Assembly: GCA_002384685.1 (NCBI GenBank) | Contig: DGAZ01000038.1 | Location: 20,865 to 26,261, forward strand | Reading direction: 5' to 3' | DNA: 5,397 nt | DNA from: Methylophilales bacterium UBA4017 | GTDB lineage: Bacteria; Pseudomonadota; Gammaproteobacteria; Burkholderiales; Methylophilaceae | In this document: positions 1 to 5,397 of the stretch, in pieces | Layout: every line of letters starts with the position of its first letter | How positions within the stretch are numbered: position 1 is the first letter of the stretch | Position numbers and translations under genes: made by a program | The notes under the pieces: generated by a model | Seen by the model: only the letters and a program-made list of their open reading frames with translations | Database searches by the model: none | What the model was told of the DNA's origin: nothing

Positions 1-186
1 AGCGTGCTCGTTATTTTTATTCTTATTTTTTGAGTAAGCATTGTCCGGTAATAATTTCTAACTATCCTTATCATGTAGCATCATATTAAGACCTTCATCA
101 ATTACCCTTTGTTTAAGAATTAGATCATAAACTGGAAAGGTAACCTCAGTTCTTCGTGAAAGTGAATATTGAATTTTGAATAAAAG
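1..186 (-). pseudogene. Start-less coding-like frame with an internal amber stop
   Basis: Minus-strand codons from 186 read LLFKIQYSLSRRTEVTF, then PVYDLILKQRVIDEGLNM, and MLHDKDS, up to a TAG at 60-58. The same frame then stays open to the window edge as KLLPDNAYSKN followed by a Lys/Asn-rich run. The composition (SRRTEVTFPVYDLILKQRVIDEG) looks like protein rather than random AT-rich DNA, but there is no start codon before the late double Met, and a TAG at 189-187 closes the frame on the upstream side. It lies in the same frame as the small membrane protein, two codons beyond its stop. I do not recognise the family. The simplest reading is a gene fragment with a nonsense mutation whose remainder lies beyond the left edge. 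Chance openness is possible, and apart from this frame I see nothing in the first 190 bases. Confidence 0.3.
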
Positions 187-192
187 CTATGA

Positions 193-417
193 CTAGGTAA
201 AAAAATTAATATAACCAATTAAGAATAGTGGAATTTGTAATCCGAAGTTTACAATAATTGCCTTATCCTTATTTAATAGTCCAGCAATAGTCCATCCAAC
301 AACTCCAATTCCATGAGAGAAAATATTCAATGGGTATATATTTAGATTTGTTAGCAATATTCCAATTAAAACAAAAGATGTACTAATCCACTTTAAATAT
401 AGTTTAATAAAATTCAT
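193..417 (-). CDS. Small multi-helix membrane protein, unknown function
   Basis: The protein has 74 residues from the ATG at 417, chosen because a strong GAGGAG site lies five bases upstream. It begins MNFIKLYLKWISTSFVLIG and is almost entirely hydrophobic, with likely helices at about residues 8-26, 30-47 and 52-72, joined by short turns (NIYPLN and LLNKDKAI). The layout LKW, then YPLNIF, GxxGW and KDKAIIV recalls short membrane proteins such as the DUF6552-like group common in marine bacteria and phages. This is a pattern impression and no function is known for such proteins. It overlaps the end of the HAD-type remnant by 14 bases. It is the only apparently intact gene left of actP. Low-complexity hydrophobic coding in an AT-rich genome can mislead, but the ribosome site and single clean frame support a real gene. 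Confidence 0.6.
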   Translation of the reverse strand: MNFIKLYLKWISTSFVLIGILLTNLNIYPLNIFSHGIGVVGWTIAGLLNKDKAIIVNFGLQIPLFLIGYINFFT

Positions 418-628
418 GATCTCTCCTCGCATAATGATCAAACCAGTTTTTAAGAATATTAATATGTTTTTCTGTTATTCCTGTTATCGAGTCGCAAAGA
501 ATGAGCTGAAAAAAATTATCAGGAAATTTTTCTGATTTGTCATCAATTGCTACCCAATCAATATTTGTAGAAGCTTCATATCTGAGAAATGATCTATTTG
601 CTTTAATCTTGGTTAACCAATAAATCAA
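404..628 (-). pseudogene. C-terminal remnant of a small HAD-type protein (N-terminal half missing)
   Basis: The frame encodes at most 74 residues from a TTG at 628, overlapping the actP stop by four bases; it is open only to 640 and has no ATG. The motif WVAIDD (25-30), then KFPDN, LILCDS (42-47) and TGITEKHI (49-56), resembles the second half of small HAD-fold proteins of the kind linked to Swiss Army Knife RNA-repair families. There, an N-terminal DxD nucleophile motif is followed by an R-x-x-E/I helix, a W-V-x-L/I-D-D strand and a TG-(L/I)-T tail. The N-terminal part, with the nucleophile Asp and the Ser/Thr motif, is absent, and upstream lies intact actP. The fragment cannot form a working HAD domain by itself, so a truncated gene remnant is most likely. 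The alternative is a translationally coupled small protein that reuses this fold fragment. The family link is made by eye from motif order. Confidence 0.5.
423..428 (-). promoter_or_regulatory. Strong Shine-Dalgarno of the small membrane protein gene
   Basis: GAGGAG on the minus strand, five bases before the ATG at 417, is the best ribosome-binding site in the window. It fixes the start at 417 rather than at the upstream in-frame ATGs at 441 and 432, which lie before or inside the site. Confidence 0.65.
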
Positions 629-2193
629 TGATAAAAAGCCTTATCAATACCGACACCCGTTTGCGATCGAAAGAATTGGGCATCAAATTTGGCTTGTTCT
701 AAATAAGCATTTTTACTTTTGTCAGTCACAGAAAAAAACCAAATGCCTAGAAAGGTAATGCTCATAGAAAATAGAGCAGGGTACTTATAAGGAAAAATAG
801 CCTCCTTATTATTAAATACATCGACCCAAACAACAGGACCTAAAACTACCAAGACGATCGCTGATATAAGACCCGCAGTGCCACCAATAATTGCTCCTTT
901 AGTGGTTAGTTTTTTCCAATAAATAGATAGAAGTAGGATGGGAAAATTGGTGCTAGCTGCTATAGCGAATGCTAAACCAACCATGAACGCGACATTTTGA
1001 CTTTCAAATGTAATACCAAGTAGTATAGCCAAAAGCCCTAAACACACCGTACCAATTTTTGATACTCGCATCTCTTTTTTTTCACTATACTTTTTTCCAC
1101 TGAATACATTGGCATACAGGTCATGTGAAATAGCAGAAGCTCCAGCAAGGGTTAGGCCGGATACAACGGCTAAAATTGTTGCAAACGCAACAGCGGAAAT
1201 AAATCCTAGGAGCAAGTCGCCACCAACAGCATGTGCTAAATGAATAGCAGCCATATTGTTATTACCTATCAGCTGGCCTAATTCATTGAGGTATTGAGGG
1301 TTTTGAGACACTAGAATGATGGCCCCGAATCCAATAATAAAAGTTAATATATAGAAGTAGCCAATAAATCCTGTCGCATAGACTACCGACTTCCTAGCTT
1401 CTACGGCATTTTTTACCGTGAAGAAGCGCATTAAGATATGGGGGAGACCAGCCGTTCCAAACATCAATGCCAGCCCAAGCGATATAGCAGAAACTGGGTC
1501 TGATATTAGGCCACCTGGCGCTAAAATTTCATCCCCTTTGGGATGAATGTTAATGGCCGCTGTGAAGAAATGATCGATGCTAAAATTGAACTGAATCAGC
1601 ACCAATACGGCAATCAGTGTTGCCCCTGAAAGCAATAATATGGCCTTAATTATCTGAACCCAGGTCGTGGCAAGCATTCCACCAAAAGTTACGTAAAGTA
1701 TCATTAGGCCACCAACAATAATCACTGCGCTGTAGTAAGGTAATCCAAACAATAGCTCAATCAGCTTTCCGGCACCCACCATTTGAGCGATCAAATATAA
1801 AATGACGGTGCAAAGTGATCCGCATGCAGCAAGCAACCTAATGGGCTTTTGTTGTAAGCGAAAGGAAGCGACGTCAGCGAAACTGTATTTCCCCAAATTC
1901 CTTAAAGGCTCAGCAATTAATAATAAAATAATCGGCCATCCAATAAGAAATCCAATAGAGTAAATCAATCCGTCAAACCCGGTTAGATAGACGAGTCCTG
2001 ATATACCAAGAAAAGAGGCGGCAGACATAAAGTCACCTGAAATGGCCAGCCCATTTTGAAAACCTGTAATATCGCCACCAGCAGTATAAAAACTTTTCGC
2101 TGTCTGAGTTTTTTTTGACGCCCAATAGGTTATGTATATGGTTAGACCTACAAATAAAACAAACATCAAAACAGCTGTGTTGTTTAGGCCCAT
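625..2193 (-). CDS. actP: Cation/acetate symporter ActP (sodium:solute symporter family)
   Basis: This 522-residue inner-membrane protein imports acetate, and in characterised relatives other short monocarboxylates such as glycolate, together with a cation. It can be matched from memory to E. coli ActP over nearly its whole length: TAGGDITGFQNGLAISGD (37-54), FADVASFRL (105-113), LIAQMVGAGKLIELLFG (134-150), FGGMLATTWVQIIKA (170-184), FGTAGLPHILMRFFTV (245-260), FISAVAFATILAVVSGLTLA (331-350), ISHDLYANVF (355-364) and the tail RSQTGVGIDKAFYH. About 13 hydrophobic helices are visible. It lacks the extra 25 or so N-terminal residues of the E. coli protein, but MGLNNTAVLMF starts right before the first helix and the preceding stop is five bases away, so the start is sound despite a poor ribosome site. 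Its stop TGA overlaps the TTG of the next frame. Placement after DUF485 is the standard order; no acetyl-CoA synthetase gene is in the window. Confidence 0.95.
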   Translation of the reverse strand: MGLNNTAVLMFVLFVGLTIYITYWASKKTQTAKSFYTAGGDITGFQNGLAISGDFMSAASFLGISGLVYLTGFDGLIYSIGFLIGWPIILLLIAEPLRNLGKYSFADVASFRLQQKPIRLLAACGSLCTVILYLIAQMVGAGKLIELLFGLPYYSAVIIVGGLMILYVTFGGMLATTWVQIIKAILLLSGATLIAVLVLIQFNFSIDHFFTAAINIHPKGDEILAPGGLISDPVSAISLGLALMFGTAGLPHILMRFFTVKNAVEARKSVVYATGFIGYFYILTFIIGFGAIILVSQNPQYLNELGQLIGNNNMAAIHLAHAVGGDLLLGFISAVAFATILAVVSGLTLAGASAISHDLYANVFSGKKYSEKKEMRVSKIGTVCLGLLAILLGITFESQNVAFMVGLAFAIAASTNFPILLLSIYWKKLTTKGAIIGGTAGLISAIVLVVLGPVVWVDVFNNKEAIFPYKYPALFSMSITFLGIWFFSVTDKSKNAYLEQAKFDAQFFRSQTGVGIDKAFYH

Positions 2194-2198
2194 TAAAC

Positions 2199-2495
2199 TT
2201 ATTTAGCCTTAATTAATTTGCTAACCAATGGCTCTAATTTCTTGTTAACCAGATAAGCATATAAAAAAGTGATAAGGAAAATATGAAGAATTAAGAGAAA
2301 TCCAAGAACAATTCCAATAGATAAAGATCCCCTGCCAATTAATTGACCGAAGAAAGTCGGATTAAAAGCAATTATCCATATAAAGCAAAAATAAGGAACA
2401 ACCGTTAACAGTATTAGAGGTAAAATAATTTTTCTTCGAGCTCTCTGCAGATCCGAAAATATTTTTTGTGTATTTTTAATTGAGGCTATAGACAC
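2199..2495 (-). CDS. DUF485 (YjcH-like) small membrane protein, partner of ActP
   Basis: The protein is about 98 residues long if it starts at the GTG at 2495, which has an AAGGTG ribosome site nine bases upstream. A longer frame reaches an ATG at 2537, but would add 14 residues and overlap the propeller gene by 62 bases. A basic stretch, LQRARRK, precedes a first membrane helix (about residues 23-44, IILPLILLTVVPYF through WIIAF). After a short loop, NPTFFGQLIGRGSLSIG, comes a second helix (about 57-82) and the charged tail NKKLEPLVSKLIKAK. This matches DUF485, whose members typically have about 100 residues, two helices and an aFaP/N-x-f-x-g loop. DUF485 genes (yjcH in E. coli) usually sit directly before actP, as here with a five-base gap. 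The molecular role is not established; it is presumed to assist or regulate the symporter in the inner membrane. The start overlaps the end of the propeller gene by 20 bases, suggesting translational coupling. Confidence 0.85.
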   Translation of the reverse strand: MSIASIKNTQKIFSDLQRARRKIILPLILLTVVPYFCFIWIIAFNPTFFGQLIGRGSLSIGIVLGFLLILHIFLITFLYAYLVNKKLEPLVSKLIKAK

Positions 2496-4221
2496 TGATA
2501 AAGTCACCTTGTTTGTAGCCCATAATTTTATTTCCACCAGATACTACAGCAATATACTGCCTTCCATCAATCATATAAGAAATAGCGGGGGCATTCACTC
2601 CTGCATTAATTTTTACCGACCAAAGTGACTCGCCTGAGCTTGCATGGATAGCACTAAAATTTCCATTACCTTCGCCAACAAAAACTAAGTTACCTTTTGT
2701 TGCGAGGGTTCCTCCTAGCAAAGGCTGGTCTGTACGATGTTGCCAGCGAATCTTTCCGTCAGTGAGATCAATAGCTGACAATAGTCCCCACTGATCATCA
2801 TCGGTAGGCTCAGAGCTAGTGTATCTAATCGCTTTACCATTAACTATTTTTTCATGTTGTGTGTATTTAATCGGAGCATGTATGCCAGAAACGTAAGCAA
2901 GATGCTGGTCAATATTAACGCTTACTGGAGACCAGTTGGATCCACCTAATATTCCAGGATATATAACAGTTCCTTCTTCGCTCGCTTCAGCGAACATATT
3001 ATTTTGTGGGACAAAGGGCTCTGATTTTAGGAGCAACTCTCCTGAATTTCTATCATGAATATAAAACCAGCCTGTTTTACCTGCCTGCCCTACCGCAGGA
3101 ATAATCTTTCCTTCATGAATGGTATGAAAGATGACCGGGGGGCTGGCTACATCGTAACCCCATATATCATGTGGTACTTGTTGGTAATACCATTTTAATT
3201 TTCCAGTATTTGCATCTAAAGCAATCAGTGAGACGGTATACAAGTTATCACCTGGCCTACTTTGATCGCTCATTTGAGGGGATGGATTCCCTGTACCAAA
3301 GAATAGGGTATGTGTTTCCTTATCAATAGCCGGGGTTGTCCATGCAGAACCCCCGCCATATTTTGCAGCATCAGGATATTGGGATAACGACTCTTTTTCG
3401 TTGAGCAAATCCCTATTTAACACCTCTCCATCTTTAGTGTAGTTACTAAACTCACCCTCCCATCCTTCGTTAGGGATCGTATCAAATTGCCATATTTGCT
3501 TTCCCGAATAGATATCATAGGCTGCTAAAAAGCCAGGTCGTCCAAACCTTCCTGAAACACCTACGACGGCCCCTAGAGGAGCATCTTTTTCGTGTCCTTC
3601 AACATGCAATCCATAACCTACACCGGTAATACCAACAATCACTTTATTTTCATAGACTACAGGAGCCATCGAAATGCCTGCGCCCGTTCCACCGCTGACT
3701 TGTTTTTCTCTATTTGGATCGCTGGGATTTAAGGAAGAAATAGATTCGGTTCCTACAGTATCTTCTACTACATTAATGTCCCATAACTTTTTACCTGTTT
3801 TAATATCTAAAGATATAAGTCTTGCATCTACGGTACCCATAAATAGTTGTTCACCATAAACTGCAACGCCTCGGTTTGTTGGTCCGCAACACATTTTCCA
3901 GTTCTGATTACGATCGTGTTCGTATCGCCAGATGACTTTTCCTGTCTTAGCATTCATGGCAATAATATGGTTATAAGGGAGTGATATATACATAACACCG
4001 CTCTGAACGATTGGTGTGGATTGAAAAGTCGCTTTAATTCCCGTTTGGTATTGCCAAGACAATTTTAGGTCTTTAACATTCGTATCATTGATTTGATCTA
4101 AGCGTGAATACCGTTGGTTGGTGAGATCTTGTCCATATGATGACCAATCTGAGTCAGATTGTTGGCAGCCCACCAGACAAAAAAGAAGGAAAAAAAGAAC
4201 AATTTTTTTTAAGGCAGTCAT
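2476..4221 (-). CDS. Lipoprotein PQQ-dependent dehydrogenase-like beta-propeller (methanol/ethanol type, altered active site)
   Basis: The 581-residue protein starts with a lipoprotein signal (MTALKK, a hydrophobic stretch, lipobox LVGC with Cys19), so the mature form is probably lipid-anchored and faces the periplasm. The rest is one quinoprotein propeller. Seven W-motif-like segments (A-x-D-x-x-T/S-G-x-x-x-W) end near residues 98, 147, 244, 344, 397 (W missing), 493 and 534. Family hallmarks are the adjacent Cys111-Cys112 followed by NRG (R117), the GGGSAW segment (W294, expected to stack on PQQ), and GTGNPSP (N312, the expected metal ligand) followed by RPGDN. Relatives oxidise alcohols or sugars and pass electrons to the respiratory chain. 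There is no cytochrome c CxxCH site. Unusually, HDIWGYD (351-357) has Gly355 where methanol dehydrogenase has its catalytic Asp, and GVSGRFGRPG (221-230) lacks the usual metal-binding Glu. It could be a divergent enzyme or a non-catalytic propeller. No PQQ synthesis genes are in view. It lies in an apparent operon between the radical SAM and DUF485 genes. Confidence 0.85.
   Translation of the reverse strand: MTALKKIVLFFLLFCLVGCQQSDSDWSSYGQDLTNQRYSRLDQINDTNVKDLKLSWQYQTGIKATFQSTPIVQSGVMYISLPYNHIIAMNAKTGKVIWRYEHDRNQNWKMCCGPTNRGVAVYGEQLFMGTVDARLISLDIKTGKKLWDINVVEDTVGTESISSLNPSDPNREKQVSGGTGAGISMAPVVYENKVIVGITGVGYGLHVEGHEKDAPLGAVVGVSGRFGRPGFLAAYDIYSGKQIWQFDTIPNEGWEGEFSNYTKDGEVLNRDLLNEKESLSQYPDAAKYGGGSAWTTPAIDKETHTLFFGTGNPSPQMSDQSRPGDNLYTVSLIALDANTGKLKWYYQQVPHDIWGYDVASPPVIFHTIHEGKIIPAVGQAGKTGWFYIHDRNSGELLLKSEPFVPQNNMFAEASEEGTVIYPGILGGSNWSPVSVNIDQHLAYVSGIHAPIKYTQHEKIVNGKAIRYTSSEPTDDDQWGLLSAIDLTDGKIRWQHRTDQPLLGGTLATKGNLVFVGEGNGNFSAIHASSGESLWSVKINAGVNAPAISYMIDGRQYIAVVSGGNKIMGYKQGDFISVYSLN
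2505..2510 (-). promoter_or_regulatory. Shine-Dalgarno that decides the DUF485 start
   Basis: AAGGTG on the minus strand lies nine bases before the GTG at 2495 and inside the last codons of the propeller gene. It is the only plausible ribosome-binding site near the candidate starts of the DUF485 gene. The ATG at 2537 would require 62 bases of overlap and a longer N-terminus than the family normally has. Confidence 0.5.
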
Positions 4222-5058
4222 TTAGATGTAGGCGTACACCGGCACATTAAGGACTCTTATTTTATCAGCAATTTGATCTAGCTCGCTTTCAGTTAGACGT
4301 TCAATTTCTATGGAAATATTTTGCTCCGATGGCCTTGCAAGACTATACAAATGAATACCACTTAATCGATCCTCGTAATGCTTGAGAAATGCAATGTATG
4401 CATTAATACTTTTATTTGAAGGTAATTGCCCGTTCATTTTAATTAGACAGGTTTGTATAATAGTTGGCGAGACGGATAAGGATGCCTCAATATTATTTTT
4501 AGTAACCCCTAGGCTACTATTAATTTGATTAATTAATTTAATTTCATCGTCCATTACACTGTCAATTTTAAACCATACTTCCTTCCGGATAGATTGAATC
4601 GCGGCCCACCCTTTTTGGACTGACTTGTTAGTCATATTACTGCCATTGGTAATAACTCGCACTGTCAGTTGGTCGACTAATTTGTAATCGTTTATGGCTT
4701 CCACTACCACCTGGGTTACCTCAGAAAATTCTCTAGCCGCAGTTGGCTCACCGTTTCCAGAGAAGGCTATATCTTTAAAGGTAGTTCCAGGACTGGTATG
4801 TTTAGACAGAAAATTATTATGAACAATTTCCTCAAGCCAAAAATACAGTTCTTTTTTTAATAAATTAATATCAATAGGCTCGGGCTTTCCCCTGGTTAGG
4901 TTGGGAATTTCACAATAAATACACTGCCAATTACAGGCATTATTAGTATTAAGGTTGATGCCAAGAGATAAACCGCCAGCCCTTCTTGATACGACCGGGT
5001 AAATGTATTTCTTATCGAAAATTGTTCGATCATGATTAATGATGCTTAAGGTTTTCAT
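4222..5058 (-). CDS. Radical SAM protein, COG0731-type (wyosine synthetase-like Fe-S oxidoreductase)
   Basis: The protein has 278 residues. A CxxxCxxC cluster at C42, C46 and C49 (ACNWQCIYCE) is the signature that binds the [4Fe-4S] cluster for reductive cleavage of S-adenosylmethionine. FSGNGEPT (99-106) is the SAM-binding GGE-like motif on the second strand, and RVITNGS (134-140) follows as in other family members. The N-terminal YPVVSRRAGGLSLGINLNTN (20-39) and the IPNLTRG after the cluster are typical of the proteobacterial branch of COG0731. Archaeal relatives make the imidazoG base of wyosine tRNA, but bacteria lack that pathway as far as is known, so the substrate is unknown here. It is a cytosolic protein with no signal peptide or added Fe-S domain. 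The ATG at 5058 matches the expected family N-terminus but has no good Shine-Dalgarno. The TAA stop abuts the ATG of the propeller gene with no bases between, implying co-transcription. The family call is firm and the function open. Confidence 0.88.
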   Translation of the reverse strand: MKTLSIINHDRTIFDKKYIYPVVSRRAGGLSLGINLNTNNACNWQCIYCEIPNLTRGKPEPIDINLLKKELYFWLEEIVHNNFLSKHTSPGTTFKDIAFSGNGEPTAAREFSEVTQVVVEAINDYKLVDQLTVRVITNGSNMTNKSVQKGWAAIQSIRKEVWFKIDSVMDDEIKLINQINSSLGVTKNNIEASLSVSPTIIQTCLIKMNGQLPSNKSINAYIAFLKHYEDRLSGIHLYSLARPSEQNISIEIERLTESELDQIADKIRVLNVPVYAYI

Positions 5059-5105
5059 GTATTTATTTCAGCAACTATATGCTTATATGATACTTGATTT
5101 GTTAG

Positions 5106-5114
5106 TTATCCACA
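5106..5114 (+). promoter_or_regulatory. Perfect DnaA-box 9-mer in the tonB-radical SAM gap
   Basis: TTATCCACA matches the strong E. coli DnaA box (TTATNCACA) at all positions and lies in the only sizeable intergenic gap, about 48 bases upstream of the radical SAM start. A single box cannot be an origin; DnaA can act as a transcription regulator at isolated boxes. No second box was noticed in the gap, and the surrounding 90 bases hold only AT-rich -10-like hexamers without a convincing -35. A chance match in this much sequence is possible. Confidence 0.25.
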
Positions 5115-5124
5115 TCGAGATCAG

Positions 5125-5150
5125 AAAAAATTAAAAAGATAGGATTATCT
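5125..5150 (-). terminator. Weak Rho-independent terminator-like hairpin after tonB
   Basis: On the minus strand the sequence AGATA-ATCC-TATCT forms a 5-bp stem with a 4-base loop (5150-5137), directly followed by a T-rich run (TTTTTAATTTTTT, 5137-5125). The stem overlaps the stop codon of the tonB-type gene. The layout is that of an intrinsic terminator, but the stem has a single G:C pair and would be weak, so partial read-through into the radical SAM gene is plausible. In an AT-rich genome such an arrangement can also arise by chance. Confidence 0.3.
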
Positions 5151-5397
5151 AATTAGACGAGAAATTATTCTCTTCAGTAAATTTCCATGTTCGTGTGATA
5201 TTAATAATATCGACTTCTTTGCGCATTTTTTCAGAAAATGCAGCGTAAGGCTCACCTAATTCAACTATTTTTATAGCGGCTTTATCCAGAGCATCAAACC
5301 CAGAACTTTTATTGATAATAATTTGTTTGATTTGTCCTTCCGAGGTTAGACTCACCGTCAATCGGAGTGTCCCTAAATTACCAGCTCTAGCCTCCTC
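5149..5397 (-). CDS. TonB-type energy transducer, C-terminal part (5' end outside window)
   Basis: This is the last 82 residues of a TonB-family protein; the gene runs in from beyond the right edge. The family couples the inner-membrane proton gradient (through ExbB/ExbD) to TonB-dependent outer-membrane receptors, and this C-terminal domain is the part that touches the receptor in the periplasm. Visible family features are GNLGTLRLTVSLTSEGQI, where the strand LRLTVSLTSEG is followed by the KSSGFDALDKAAIKIV helix, the short EPYAAF stretch, and the final strand IINITRTWKF, after which only nine residues remain. The frame is open to the window edge, so a TTG at 5361 is an internal Leu codon and not the start. 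The N-terminal membrane anchor and Pro-rich linker are not visible. The tail NITRTWKF is typical of the short TonB proteins of beta- and gammaproteobacteria. Family assignment is firm; which receptor it serves cannot be told. A 90-base gap separates it from the next gene. Confidence 0.88.
   Translation of the reverse strand, partial: EEARAGNLGTLRLTVSLTSEGQIKQIIINKSSGFDALDKAAIKIVELGEPYAAFSEKMRKEVDIINITRTWKFTEENNFSSN

Noticed and set aside
58..60. Amber codon read as pyrrolysine or suppressed stop
   Set aside because: The frame has no start codon and no recoding signal or known family, so simple pseudogene decay or non-coding DNA is far more likely.
1..87. Plus-strand 28-codon open frame entering from the left edge
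   Set aside because: It is short, has unremarkable composition and no recognisable motif, and is opposed by the more protein-like minus-strand frame.
418..441. Upstream ATG starts (441 and 432) for the small membrane protein
   Set aside because: They lie upstream of or within the strong GAGGAG site (423-428), which serves the ATG at 417; the extra residues MIIMRGEI are not hydrophobic family-like sequence.
625..640. HAD-type fragment as a frameshifted C-terminal extension of ActP
   Set aside because: ActP ends with RSQTGVGIDKAFYH at the same place as the E. coli protein, so the symporter is complete and the fragment is separate.
3674..3859. Plus-strand 61-codon open frame opposite the propeller gene
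   Set aside because: It lies wholly antisense to a well-supported coding region, has no family features and no ribosome site, and is best explained as a shadow frame.
5059..5105. Sigma-70 promoter for the radical SAM operon
   Set aside because: TATCAT, TATAAG and TATAGT are each five of six matches to a -10, but none has a recognisable -35 at 16-18 bases; in DNA this AT-rich such hexamers are expected by chance.

Overview
The window looks like part of the chromosome of an AT-rich proteobacterium, most likely gamma- or betaproteobacterial. The evidence is a TonB C-terminal domain, an ActP that can be followed against the Escherichia coli protein as remembered almost from end to end, a DUF485 partner directly upstream of actP, and a COG0731-type radical SAM protein. 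The exact lineage cannot be fixed from the sequence alone. No rRNA, tRNA, insertion sequence or CRISPR array was seen.

Every supported gene lies on the minus strand, so transcription runs from right to left. From the right edge the order is: the 3' end of a tonB-type gene (5397-5149); a 90-base AT-rich gap with a weak terminator-like hairpin and one perfect DnaA-box 9-mer; a radical SAM gene (5058-4222); a lipoprotein PQQ-type beta-propeller gene whose ATG directly follows the radical SAM stop (4221-2476); a DUF485 two-helix membrane protein gene whose likely start lies inside the end of the propeller gene (2495-2199); and actP (2193-625). Spacings of 0, -20 and +5 bases make the last four genes a clear candidate operon.

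Left of actP the character changes. A short frame overlapping the actP stop (628-404) looks like the C-terminal half of a small HAD-type phosphatase with its N-terminal half missing. A small membrane protein gene with the best Shine-Dalgarno in the window follows (417-193). The last 190 bases hold a coding-like but start-less frame interrupted by an amber stop. This end reads as a junction where genes have been lost or rearranged.

Functionally, DUF485 plus ActP indicates cation-coupled uptake of acetate or another short monocarboxylate. The propeller protein resembles methanol/ethanol-type quinoprotein dehydrogenases and would sit as a lipoprotein facing the periplasm. A link from periplasmic oxidation of a small alcohol to uptake of the acid is an attractive inference. 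However, the propeller has Gly where the family's catalytic Asp is expected and lacks the usual metal-binding Glu, so its catalytic role is uncertain. No clearly new multi-gene system is evident. The divergent quinoprotein in its operon and the eroded left flank deserve the most attention.
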